DNA of 8,618 bases. Source: Solobacterium sp. (GTDB lineage: Bacteria; Bacillota_I; Bacilli_A; Erysipelotrichales; Erysipelotrichaceae). The notes beneath the pieces are model-generated. The model worked only from the letters and a program-made list of their open reading frames with translations, made no database searches and was not told the origin of the DNA. Positions 1 through 6,127 of this stretch are shown piece after piece (position 1 is the stretch's first letter; every line of letters starts with the position of its first letter). The position numbers and the translations under genes are program-made. The stretch is taken from NCBI GenBank assembly GCA_016284975.1, contig JAEEPV010000062.1, forward strand, positions 1 through 8,618. The letters run 5' to 3'.

Positions 1-61
1 CGGATCCACCAGCTCTGCATACAACACATGAAGCGTCCTTAAACCTGGAGATACGAATTCA

Positions 62-330
62 TCCCTCCGCAGAGGGAGACTCACCTAACTAATCTCAAGT
101 ATGTATACAAAGAAGTGGCTGCGTTCTTTCTAATGAAGTCAAGCCTCAGGGTGAGCGAAGAAGTACACATTCACGATTTCCAATTCTAGCAAAACAGATG
201 TCGATCCCTGCCGACGCTAAATGCAGGGATGAAAGGAAAAGGTATATACAACTTGCTCAGCTAGGTGAGCTAATTGATATATACCAGGGTGATGTCGAGA
301 AAACGCCATGCGAGTATGGCGTTTTTTGGA
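62..330 (+). ncRNA. Candidate structured non-coding RNA (unidentified), ending in a terminator
   Basis: No convincing gene lies in positions 1-422; the first ~330 bases instead hold many perfect stems. These are TCCCTC/GAGGGA (62-67/72-77, CGCA loop), AAAGAA/TTCTTT (109-114/124-129), ATCCCTGC/GCAGGGAT (204-211/223-230) and GGTATATA/TATATACC (241-248/278-285) enclosing GCTCA/TGAGC (255-259/266-270), followed by a terminator hairpin (300-325). CTCACCTA (80-87) can also pair perfectly with TAGGTGAG (262-269), which competes with the local stem. GATGTCGA occurs twice (197-204, 291-298). The strand is inferred from the terminator and the following plus-strand gene. The 5' end is unknown and may lie outside the window. 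A short open frame (3-92) enters from the left edge and could be the tail of an upstream protein. I do not recognise a known RNA family; a mobile-element RNA or a long leader of the recombinase gene are both possible. Confidence 0.4.
300..327 (+). terminator. Rho-independent terminator of the structured region
   Basis: AAAACGCCAT (300-309) pairs perfectly with ATGGCGTTTT (316-325) around a six-base loop, and a run of six T (322-327) follows. It separates the structured stretch from the recombinase gene and could either end a non-coding transcript or act as an attenuator in a leader. Confidence 0.8.
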
Positions 331-422
331 CGATACTTGAAACAAGCTGAATTTACTTCAGTCAGGCCATAGAGAGTGCATCGAAAAATGATTACGCTGT
401 CTTTAGAAAGGAGAAAGTGATC

Positions 423-893
423 ATGGAACAATTTATTGATGCAGTATTACTCAGACTAGACGTGACAAATCATTTTTCTGCCCAGCAGCTGACGACGGTA
501 AGAGAATCGTTAAGAACTGTAGGGGAACTGTACGACATCAAGCCGAAAGGGAATGAAGTAATGAAATATGACATTCTCAGACCAGAGGGCTACAAGGCAT
601 ATCTCGTGATCAAGAAAGCAGAAGGGCTTTCCAATCAATCGATTGAACAGTACAAGCTGATCCTGGACCTGTTTCTGCTGAGTATGCGGAAACCTCTGGA
701 AAAAATCACGGCGACGGACATCCAGCTCTATCTGCACCATAAACAGATAGAGGACAAAAATCAGGTTACAAGCGTTAACAATATCCGCAGGATCCTGGGA
801 ACGTTCTTTAACTGGCTGTATCAGACACATTGGATTCCGGAGAACCCGATGTTCTATGTAAAGCCAATCCGAGGATTGTTTTACGCAAAGTGA
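423..893 (+). pseudogene. Truncated tyrosine recombinase/integrase (N-terminal and core-binding part only)
   Basis: The 156-residue product resembles the first half of a phage/transposon-type tyrosine recombinase. An N-terminal segment (about residues 1-45) is followed by a SAM-like core-binding domain (about 50-150) with the usual pattern: YLVIKKAEGLSNQSIEQY, then a helix ending near ITATDIQLYL, then NNIRRILGTFFNWL and ENPM. Family members are usually about 300-350 residues long. The whole catalytic domain with its Arg, His-x-x-Arg and Tyr residues is absent, so it cannot cleave or join DNA. Similarity stops near KPIRG (about position 875), exactly where the repeat array begins, so the 3' part was probably replaced by insertion or deletion. 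The ATG at 423 is chosen because AAAGGAG (407-413) lies nine bases upstream; a GTG at 417 is only three bases from it. A retained DNA-binding role for the fragment is possible but unproven. Confidence 0.75.
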
Positions 894-977
894 AAATCCA
901 AAAATCGCAACGTGTTTTACCAAAATCCGCAAAAGCCGATTCCAAAAATCGCAACAGAAAACTCCCAATTTCCGCAA
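876..977. repeat. Five 13-base direct repeats with 22-23 base period
   Basis: Units start at 876, 898, 920, 942 and 965. Units 2 and 4 are identical (CCAAAAATCGCAA), unit 3 is CCAAAATCCGCAA, unit 5 is CCAATTTCCGCAA and unit 1 is degenerate (TTGTTTTACGCAA). The CGCAA core recurs at 884, 906, 928, 950 and 973, and a degraded CGGCAA lies at 995. The spacing is two helical turns, so a protein would meet all copies on one face of the DNA. Arrays of this kind are multiple transposase sites at the ends of IS21/Tn7-type elements, plasmid iterons, or recombinase arm sites. The position at the broken end of the recombinase favours a leftover transposon end. The array is too short-period for CRISPR. Confidence 0.75.
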
Positions 978-1029
978 CGGAAAATTACTGTTTCCGGCAA
1001 AATAATTGGGAGTGTTTTTTTATTTTTTT
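961..1029 (+). terminator. 10-bp inverted repeat with long T-rich tract, terminator-like
   Basis: ACTCCCAATT (961-970) pairs perfectly with AATTGGGAGT (1004-1013). Inside, CGGAAA (978-983) can pair with TTTCCG (991-996). The distal arm is followed by GTTTTTTTATTTTTTTG. It could terminate the recombinase transcript, or be the palindromic edge of the same element that supplied the 22-base repeats, since the last repeat overlaps the left arm. Confidence 0.55.
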
Positions 1030-1070
1030 GCTGGAACATGTAAACCAGTACGAAGGAAATGCCAGTGAAG

Positions 1071-1095
1071 AAAAAAACCCGGCATTAAACCGGGT
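1071..1095 (-). terminator. Rho-independent terminator of uxaC
   Basis: Read on the minus strand, ACCCGG and CCGGGT (1090-1095 and 1077-1082) form a stem around a seven-base loop, followed by seven T (1077-1071). It starts 12 bases after the uxaC stop codon. Confidence 0.85.
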
Positions 1096-1107
1096 CATGC
1101 TTGCGAA

Positions 1108-2553
1108 TCAGAGATTGAAATACTGTTCTGCATTGTAATAGCAGATACCTTCCACGATTGCTTTAAGTGCAGCTTCATCATTCGGGAATTCTCCGTCTTC
1201 AACCCATCGGCCGACGGTATTGCAGAGAATACGGCGGAAATACTCGTGTCTGGTATAGCTCAGGAAGCTGCGGCTGTCTGTCAGCATCCCGATAAAGTTA
1301 CCAAGTACGCCCAGGCGTCCAAGGATCTGCAGATGGCGTTCCATGCCGTCCTTTGTGTCGTTGAACCACCATGCGGCACCAAGCTGTACGCGGGTCGGTA
1401 CATCACTGTCTGCCTGGAAACATCCGGCAATGGTAGCGACGAGATCCATATCACTGGGATTCAGGGAATAAAGAATTGTCTTCGGGCACTGGCCGGTATA
1501 GAACAGGGTGCTGAGCAATCCCTGGATGCCGTGCACACAATTATGTGCGTCCATCGCATCGAATCCGGTATCCGCTCCGTATTTTTCAAAGTATTTCTGA
1601 TTGGTGTTGCGGATCGCATTGTAATGCAGCTGCATCGCAACATCGTTGTCATGATACATTCTTCCAAGTCCTTCCATCAGATAGGACTGCCAGTCGCGGC
1701 GTTCTTCCTCACTCATCGGTTCGTTAGCCATGGCCTTGCGGAATGCAATGTCCGCTTTCGCAGCGTCAGCTCCGGTGAACGGAATCTCTTCAATACCGTG
1801 GTCGCTGGCTTTGCAGCCCAGGGAGACAAAGAATTCGAGACGCTTCTTAAGTGCATCAAGACAGCTGTCCGCATCAGTGATTGAAACACCCGATACTTCT
1901 GCGAGCTGACGCATGTATGCGTCGAAGCCGGCCAGATGGACGTTCAGTGCTTTATCCGGACGGAAACTCGGGCAGACTTTAACCTCAATGGTCGGATCGT
2001 CCTTGATCTTTACATGCCATTCCAGAGAATCAACCGGATCATCGGTTGTTCCGACAAACCGGACATTGCTGGCTTCAATCAGACCGCGTACGGTGCACTT
2101 TGGATCGTTCTGCAGCTTTTCGTTGCAGATGTCCCAGATCTCCTGTGCGTTTGCGCCATTGATCGGTTTGGCATAGCCGAAGTATTTCTTCAGCTCCAGC
2201 TGGCACCAGTGATTCATCGGGTTGCCGATGGTCTTTTCCATGGTTTCGGCAAATTTCTGAAAGCGTTCGCGATCCGGCATGTCACCGGTGATATAGTCTT
2301 CACTGACGCCGTTTGCGCGCATCAGACGCCATTTATAATGATCTCCAAAATAATAGTCGCTGCCGTCTGCACGTTTCTGATGACCGCCCAGCCATACTTG
2401 AGCGATGTTTTCGAATCTGCGGTTTTCGTAGATCTCCTGTGGCGGGATATGACAATGGTAGTCGATGATCGGAAGATCTTCGGCGTACGTGTGATAGAGA
2501 TGCTTTGCGGTGTCGTTCTGAAGCAGGAAATCGTTGCCCATGTATTCTTTCAT
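1108..2553 (-). CDS. uxaC: Uronate (glucuronate/galacturonate) isomerase
   Basis: This 481-residue cytoplasmic enzyme is a member of the amidohydrolase-fold uronate isomerases, of normal length for the family. It converts D-galacturonate to D-tagaturonate and D-glucuronate to D-fructuronate, the first step of the isomerase route towards KDG. Visible signatures are the family N-terminus (NDFLLQNDTAKHLYH), the metal-site HxH in PIIDYHCHIPP (His33, His35), GTTDDPVD (168-175), MQLHYNAIRN (307-316), AAWWFND (393-399) and TDSRSFLSYTRHEYFRR (425-441), which contains the conserved Asp426 and Arg435. AGAAGGA (2561-2567) lies seven bases before the ATG. A near-consensus promoter lies upstream and a terminator directly downstream, so the gene is probably monocistronic. 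It is divergent from kduI and shares two operator-like boxes with it. Family assignment is firm; which of the two uronates is preferred cannot be read from sequence, though the pectin context favours galacturonate. Confidence 0.96.
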   Translation of the reverse strand: MKEYMGNDFLLQNDTAKHLYHTYAEDLPIIDYHCHIPPQEIYENRRFENIAQVWLGGHQKRADGSDYYFGDHYKWRLMRANGVSEDYITGDMPDRERFQKFAETMEKTIGNPMNHWCQLELKKYFGYAKPINGANAQEIWDICNEKLQNDPKCTVRGLIEASNVRFVGTTDDPVDSLEWHVKIKDDPTIEVKVCPSFRPDKALNVHLAGFDAYMRQLAEVSGVSITDADSCLDALKKRLEFFVSLGCKASDHGIEEIPFTGADAAKADIAFRKAMANEPMSEEERRDWQSYLMEGLGRMYHDNDVAMQLHYNAIRNTNQKYFEKYGADTGFDAMDAHNCVHGIQGLLSTLFYTGQCPKTILYSLNPSDMDLVATIAGCFQADSDVPTRVQLGAAWWFNDTKDGMERHLQILGRLGVLGNFIGMLTDSRSFLSYTRHEYFRRILCNTVGRWVEDGEFPNDEAALKAIVEGICYYNAEQYFNL

Positions 2554-2573
2554 AATCTCATCCTTCTCTTTTT

Positions 2574-2589
2574 AGTAAACAGGTTTTCT
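2574..2589. promoter_or_regulatory. Operator-like box A (uxaC side)
   Basis: AGTAAACAGGTTTTCT matches 14 of 16 positions of the palindrome AGTAAACCGGTTTACT that recurs in this window. It lies in the uxaC 5' leader, just upstream of the ribosome binding site and about 30-50 bases downstream of the predicted transcription start. That position suits a roadblock or the second site of a repression loop with box B, 104 bp away centre to centre. Confidence 0.55.
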
Positions 2590-2628
2590 AAACTCGCTTA
2601 TGCAGACTTCGAATTTAGAGGCAAAAAT

Positions 2629-2657
2629 ATACTAACACTACTGCATATCCGTGTCAA
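2629..2657 (-). promoter_or_regulatory. Sigma-A-type promoter of uxaC
   Basis: On the minus strand, TTGACA (2657-2652) and TAGTAT (2634-2629) are separated by exactly 17 bases. Transcription would begin near 2622, leaving a leader of about 70 bases that carries operator box A. Confidence 0.75.
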
Positions 2658-2674
2658 TGAAAGGGAACAAAAAA

Positions 2675-2693
2675 TATAGTGAAACGGTTTACT
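2675..2693 (+). promoter_or_regulatory. kduI promoter -10 overlapped by operator-like box B
   Basis: TATAGT (2675-2680) is a good -10 hexamer for the plus-strand operon, but its -35 region is poor and coincides with the -35 of the divergent uxaC promoter. The 16-bp box AGTGAAACGGTTTACT (2678-2693) matches the shared palindrome at 14 of 16 positions. It covers the end of the -10 and the expected start site, which is a classic repressor position. The leader to kduI would be about 100 bases. Confidence 0.5.
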
Positions 2694-2790
2694 TTTTTAA
2701 CGCGCTGTGCTACTGTTTAAATGCGGATGGGAAAGATGTCCCGAACGCGAACAAAATATCCCGAACAGGGATTGGCAGGAGGACAATAAT

Positions 2791-3657
2791 ATGGAGTTAC
2801 GGACAGCAGCATCTCCCAGAGATGTAAAGCATTACACAACCGAACGTCTGCGGGAAGAGTTTCTCGTTGAAAATGTTTTTATTCCCGATGAAGTAAGGCT
2901 GGTATACAGCCACATTGACCGTATTATCTTTGGCGGCATTACACCGGTTTCGAAAGAGCTGAAACTCGAAGCAGGCGATGAACTGCGGGCGAAGTTTTTC
3001 CTGGAACGCAGAGAAGCAGGATTCATCAATATCGGCGGACCGGGAACGATCACAGCAGATGGGGTAGAATACAAAATTGGTTCTCGGGATGGTATGTATA
3101 TCGGAAGAGGTACGAAGGAGATCTCCTTCTCTTCAGAGAATCCTTCCGATCCGGCGAAGTTCTATATGTGCTCGGGACCTGCACATATGACATATCCGAC
3201 GAAGCGGGTCCTGAAAGATGCCAAGGCAGAGTATGACTATGACGTCGAGATCCGCCCCGAAAATAAAAAGGAACTTGGCACTCTTGAGGACAGCAACCAC
3301 CGTACGATCAATAAATATATCCTTCCGGGGCAGGTGGAATCGTGTCAGCTGGAAATGGGTATGACACATCTGGAACCAGGAAGTGTCTGGAATACAATGC
3401 CCTGCCACACGCATGACCGGCGTATGGAAGTGTATCTCTATTTTGATCTGCCGGAAGATGCCTTCGTTATGCATTACATGGGTGAACCGCAGCAGACGCG
3501 CCATATCGTTATGCGCAATGAACAGGCAGTGATCTCTCCGAGCTGGTCCATTCATTCCGGAAGCGGTTCGCGTAACTATACCTTCATCTGGGGTATGGTC
3601 GGTGAGAACCAGGACTTTGATGATATGGACGATGTAAGGAATCAAGATATTCTCTGA
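2791..3657 (+). CDS. kduI: 5-keto-4-deoxyuronate isomerase (4-deoxy-L-threo-5-hexosulose-uronate ketol-isomerase)
   Basis: KduI is a cytoplasmic cupin-type metalloenzyme that converts 5-keto-4-deoxyuronate, formed from the unsaturated uronate released by pectate lyase products, to 2,5-diketo-3-deoxygluconate, the KduD substrate. The protein has 288 residues (family about 275-285) and starts with the family-typical [24 protein letters not shown]. The zinc ligands are visible as His206, His208 and Glu213 in [16 protein letters not shown] and His255 in SPSWSIHSG. This is the same spacing as His196, His198, Glu203 and His245 of the E. coli enzyme. The start at 2791 is preferred to an in-frame ATG at 2707 because AGGAGG (2777-2782) sits eight bases before it and the extra 28 codons do not resemble KduI. 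It appears to be first in an operon with the pectin methylesterase gene. kduD is not in this window. Confidence 0.96.
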   Translation: MELRTAASPRDVKHYTTERLREEFLVENVFIPDEVRLVYSHIDRIIFGGITPVSKELKLEAGDELRAKFFLERREAGFINIGGPGTITADGVEYKIGSRDGMYIGRGTKEISFSSENPSDPAKFYMCSGPAHMTYPTKRVLKDAKAEYDYDVEIRPENKKELGTLEDSNHRTINKYILPGQVESCQLEMGMTHLEPGSVWNTMPCHTHDRRMEVYLYFDLPEDAFVMHYMGEPQQTRHIVMRNEQAVISPSWSIHSGSGSRNYTFIWGMVGENQDFDDMDDVRNQDIL

Positions 3658-3673
3658 TCGAGATTCCACTTTC

Positions 3674-3709
3674 AGGAAGACAGGAACATCACCTGCCTTC
3701 CTTTATTTC
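3674..3709 (+). terminator. Intercistronic stem-loop between kduI and the methylesterase gene
   Basis: AGGAAGACAGG (3674-3684) and CCTGCCTTCCT (3692-3702) pair with one mismatch around a seven-base loop, followed by a broken T tract (TTTATTTCT). The U run is interrupted and the next ribosome binding site begins two bases later, so this is more likely a partial terminator or an mRNA-end protector than a full stop. Confidence 0.55.
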
Positions 3710-3724
3710 TAAGGAGGCAAAACG

Positions 3725-4477
3725 ATGACGCAGTATATTTCAGAGAATGGGATACATATTCGTGACAAGGTCTATACCGGAAGTATGTATGCATACATGA
3801 TTCATGAAGATGGAAGGCCGTATCACACCTTCCGGACCCCGACCGTGATCATTGATGGTTCGAACGTGACGTGTACAGGCTGTACATTTGAAAATACCGC
3901 TGGAAGCGGTAAGGAAAAAGGGCAGGCGATTGCGCTTACTGTAGACGGGGATGAAACTGTACTGGATCATTGTATCCTGCGGGCACATCAGGATACGCTG
4001 TTCCTTGCACCGTTGCCGGAAAAAGAAGTTGAGAAGGATGGGTTTCTCGGCCCGCAGCAGAATAAACCGCGAACCCGCAGGACAGTATATGTGCGCAACT
4101 GCCTCATAGAAGGAGATGTGGATTTCGTGTTCGGAGGGGCAACGGCATATTTTGATAACTGTGAATTCCGGAGTGTCGGAAGCGGATACGTATTTGCGCC
4201 ATGCACACCGCAGGATGTTGAGGAGGGGTTCATTGTCAGAAACTGCCGTTTCACCTGCAGCGATGACGTGGAGGATCGCTCTTGTTATATCGCCAGACCC
4301 TGGCGGGATCACGCGATGGTACGGCTGGAAAACTGTGAACTTGGAAGACATATCCATCCGTCTGGCTGGCATGACTGGAATAAAAAGGATGCACATGCAT
4401 GCATCCGATTCAGTGAATATGGCAGCTATGGGCCGGGAGCGGAAGGGACGCGTCCGGACTATGTGACGGTCGGCTGA
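3725..4477 (+). CDS. Short, probably cytoplasmic pectin methylesterase (CE8 pectinesterase family)
   Basis: This 250-residue right-handed beta-helix protein would hydrolyse methyl esters of galacturonate residues, releasing methanol. The CE8 active site is complete: GQAIAL (Gln67, oxyanion hole), QDTLF (Gln89 and Asp90, general acid), GDVDFVFGGAT (Asp133, nucleophile) and ARPWRD (Arg191, Trp193). An insertion rich in charged residues (about 95-119) separates the QDTLF and GDVDF strands. Typical secreted family members are 300-340 residues and begin with a signal peptide and two or three extra helix turns (GDFTTIQEAI and IxPGxYxE motifs). Here those are missing and the protein begins just before the ENTAG strand. 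The start is well supported: AAGGAGG (3711-3717) lies seven bases before the ATG. Without an export signal the likely substrate is imported methylated oligogalacturonide. The short N-terminus could be a subfamily trait or a truncation; the intact ribosome binding site and catalytic residues favour a functional short form. Confidence 0.9.
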   Translation: MTQYISENGIHIRDKVYTGSMYAYMIHEDGRPYHTFRTPTVIIDGSNVTCTGCTFENTAGSGKEKGQAIALTVDGDETVLDHCILRAHQDTLFLAPLPEKEVEKDGFLGPQQNKPRTRRTVYVRNCLIEGDVDFVFGGATAYFDNCEFRSVGSGYVFAPCTPQDVEEGFIVRNCRFTCSDDVEDRSCYIARPWRDHAMVRLENCELGRHIHPSGWHDWNKKDAHACIRFSEYGSYGPGAEGTRPDYVTVG

Positions 4478-4486
4478 AGACAAACG

Positions 4487-4512
4487 ACCTGCGTGTATAC
4501 AGCGCAGGTTTT
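4487..4512. terminator. Terminator between the convergent methylesterase and hydrolase genes
   Basis: ACCTGCG (4487-4493) and CGCAGGT (4503-4509) form a perfect seven-base-pair stem, followed on the plus strand by TTTT. On the minus strand the T stretch is weaker (CGTTTG). It fills nearly all of the 34 bases between the two stop codons and may serve both genes. Confidence 0.7.
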
Positions 4513-5903
4513 CATTTGGAAATGCGCTCCGCCTCAAGGAATCCGTCCATCTGTGAAAACAGGGTTTCTTCGATCTTCCGAAGATAGACGGTGATCTTTC
4601 CGTCGTTTCCCTGGATCATGATACGGATACTGCCAAGATAATCATTCATGATCTGAACATACTGATACAGGCTTCCATCTAACAGCGGACTTGTAAAAAC
4701 ATAAAGTTTCTGGTGATATTTCGGATCTTCTGTTTCCGCGGGGTCATGAAGTGAAACGGGAAAGCGGAAATATCCATCGGAGTGTTCCAGAGTCACTTCC
4801 TCTTCCGAGATCGTACAGGCTGTAAAACCATTATTGTTCGGAAGGAAGCGATACGTTCCCGACAGCCGCTCCAGGGTGTGCTGCAGACGCTTTGGATCGC
4901 CATGTTCCTGAGGGTATTCCGGAGTGGTACATGGAAATGAAGAAGCCTTTGGATCGCGCAGAAGGGAATCAATACGGTACATTTCGTCCAGAATGATCTG
5001 TGTACCGCCCTGAATTGCCTGGGTATCAGCAGTGGTTACTATGATCAGGTCTTCTTCCGGATAAAAGGCTGCGTATTGCCCTCCCATCCCGTACATCATG
5101 AATCCGTTTCGGATCCGCCAGAACTGTGATCCGTAGCCCTGGCATTCCTCGAGCGTTTTTCCTTCATGCACTGTTGCACTGCGAAAGGAAACACAGGAGA
5201 GGAAAAGGCTGCGGTAGCGAATAAAGAACGCATCATTATAATGGTCAGAAATAAGGCAGGCGTATTGTTCGCGCCAGGTGTCTTTATACAGGGACATGAG
5301 AAACTCAGAAAGAATCATGATATCTTCCGGACGGGCAACCAGGCCCGATCCACCGATCTCATCTCCAAACGGATCTTTCAGGACAAAGGCTTCAGAGGAA
5401 AAGTCAAGCGCGGAAAGATAAATGGTTCTCAGGTAGTCGAGAATTCCCATGCCAGTGATTCGTTTTACCAGAGCTGCCAGCACATGTGCGGCGCTTGTAT
5501 CGTATTTGAAGATCTGTCCGCTCCGGTGATCGGGTGGTGTGACAAAAAATGAGCGGAGCCAGTTTTCTCTAAGGTTAATTTTATAGGTCGTCGTTTTATG
5601 GCAGGTGCGCATATCCAAAAGATCCTGTACTGTCATAGCACAAAGGTGAGGATCCGGCTTTTCGGGGCACAGGTCCGGAAAGAAGTTTATGACCGGTTCC
5701 TGGAGCGAGATCCGTCCTTCTGCCGCAAGGGCAATGACGGCCAGCGCAGTAATGCTCTTGGTGATGGAAAACATACGGTGGAACGTATTCTTTGTACAGG
5801 GAAACCCATACGATTCCTGAATTCGTTCTCCGCGATGCGAAATCAAAACGGAATGAAGCGGAAAAGGAAAATCTTCATAATGGAACAGAAGTGAATCCTC
5901 CAT
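4512..5903 (-). CDS. Serine hydrolase of the beta-lactamase / penicillin-binding-protein fold, cytoplasmic
   Basis: The 463-residue protein belongs to the broad beta-lactamase-related serine hydrolase (class C / esterase) family. The nucleophile motif is SITK (Ser46, Lys49), followed by YDTS (Tyr134), the usual second catalytic element. GSGLVARPED (about 185-194), GYGSQFW (256-262) and GMGGQ (272-276) are typical of family members found in glycan-use clusters. A beta-rich C-terminal part (about 340-463) forms an accessory domain. There is no signal peptide or membrane segment, so it is not a cell-wall enzyme. The ATG at 5903 is chosen because AAGGAG (5909-5914) lies five bases upstream; the in-frame ATG at 5921 has no ribosome binding site. 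In this context it may remove acetyl or other ester groups from imported pectin fragments, but that is inference; many homologues have unknown substrates. It is divergent from the binding-protein gene and shares its operator-like boxes. Confidence 0.85.
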   Translation of the reverse strand: MEDSLLFHYEDFPFPLHSVLISHRGERIQESYGFPCTKNTFHRMFSITKSITALAVIALAAEGRISLQEPVINFFPDLCPEKPDPHLCAMTVQDLLDMRTCHKTTTYKINLRENWLRSFFVTPPDHRSGQIFKYDTSAAHVLAALVKRITGMGILDYLRTIYLSALDFSSEAFVLKDPFGDEIGGSGLVARPEDIMILSEFLMSLYKDTWREQYACLISDHYNDAFFIRYRSLFLSCVSFRSATVHEGKTLEECQGYGSQFWRIRNGFMMYGMGGQYAAFYPEEDLIIVTTADTQAIQGGTQIILDEMYRIDSLLRDPKASSFPCTTPEYPQEHGDPKRLQHTLERLSGTYRFLPNNNGFTACTISEEEVTLEHSDGYFRFPVSLHDPAETEDPKYHQKLYVFTSPLLDGSLYQYVQIMNDYLGSIRIMIQGNDGKITVYLRKIEETLFSQMDGFLEAERISK

Positions 5904-5936
5904 AAATACTCCTTCTTTCATATTTCAGATACCAAT

Positions 5937-5969
5937 ACTATACAGAATCTGTGCAAAAATACACAGATT
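5937..5969 (-). promoter_or_regulatory. Hydrolase promoter -10 with adjacent 8-bp perfect inverted repeat
   Basis: On the minus strand TATAGT (5942-5937) is a plausible -10 about 35 bases before the start codon; no good -35 is seen. Just upstream, AATCTGTG (5946-5953) and CACAGATT (5962-5969) form a perfect inverted repeat with an eight-base AT-rich spacer. It falls where the -35 region would be and differs in sequence from the CCGG boxes, so it may bind a second regulator. Confidence 0.4.
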
Positions 5970-5989
5970 TCAGGAAAAAGCCAAAAATT

Positions 5990-6005
5990 AGAAAACCGGT
6001 TTTGT
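5990..6005. promoter_or_regulatory. Operator-like box C
   Basis: AGAAAACCGGTTTTGT contains a perfect 12-bp palindrome (AAAACCGGTTTT, 5992-6003) and matches the shared 16-bp consensus at 13 positions. It is the most hydrolase-proximal of three boxes in the 390-base intergenic region (5904-6293). Confidence 0.55.
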
Positions 6006-6044
6006 AATCCCCGAAATAATACCTTATTTCAATTTTTTCTCCAA

Positions 6045-6060
6045 AAATAACCGGTTTACT
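6045..6060. promoter_or_regulatory. Operator-like box D
   Basis: AAATAACCGGTTTACT matches the shared palindrome at 13 of 16 positions, with a perfect right half (CCGGTTTACT). Its centre is 55 bp from box C and 83 bp from box E, and its right half is the mirror image of the left half of box E. Confidence 0.55.
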
Positions 6061-6127
6061 AAAACGAAAGTGTACTTTCTGTCGAGAAAAAACAGGAAAT
6101 TCTAACAAAAAAGAACAAAATATCAGT

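Noticed and set aside
286..327. T-box leader (AGGGTGATGTCGAG before a terminator)
   Set aside because: It matches the T-box antiterminator consensus only partly. The terminator does not overlap it in the required way, no specifier stem is evident, and the downstream gene is a recombinase fragment rather than an amino-acid or tRNA-synthetase gene.
1..330. Group II intron 3' end or tRNA/tmRNA
   Set aside because: No domain V-like hairpin was found, and no cloverleaf, T-loop sequence or CCA end suitable for a tRNA or tmRNA was seen.
876..1000. CRISPR array
   Set aside because: Units are 13 bases and period is 22-23, leaving only nine bases between units; CRISPR repeats and spacers are each about 25-40 bases.
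1039..1050. Sixth operator-like box (TGTAAACCAGTA)
   Set aside because: It resembles only one half of the palindrome and lies downstream of the uxaC terminator, away from any promoter.
1246..2679. Open frames on the plus strand opposite uxaC
   Set aside because: They lie antisense to an unambiguous uxaC with conserved active-site motifs, and none has a supporting ribosome binding site or family resemblance.
2707..2790. N-terminal extension of KduI from an upstream ATG
   Set aside because: The extra 28 residues do not match the family start, and an ideal AGGAGG precedes the ATG at 2791.
3740..4537. 265-codon frame antisense to the methylesterase gene
   Set aside because: The sense frame contains every CE8 catalytic motif; the antisense product shows no domain.
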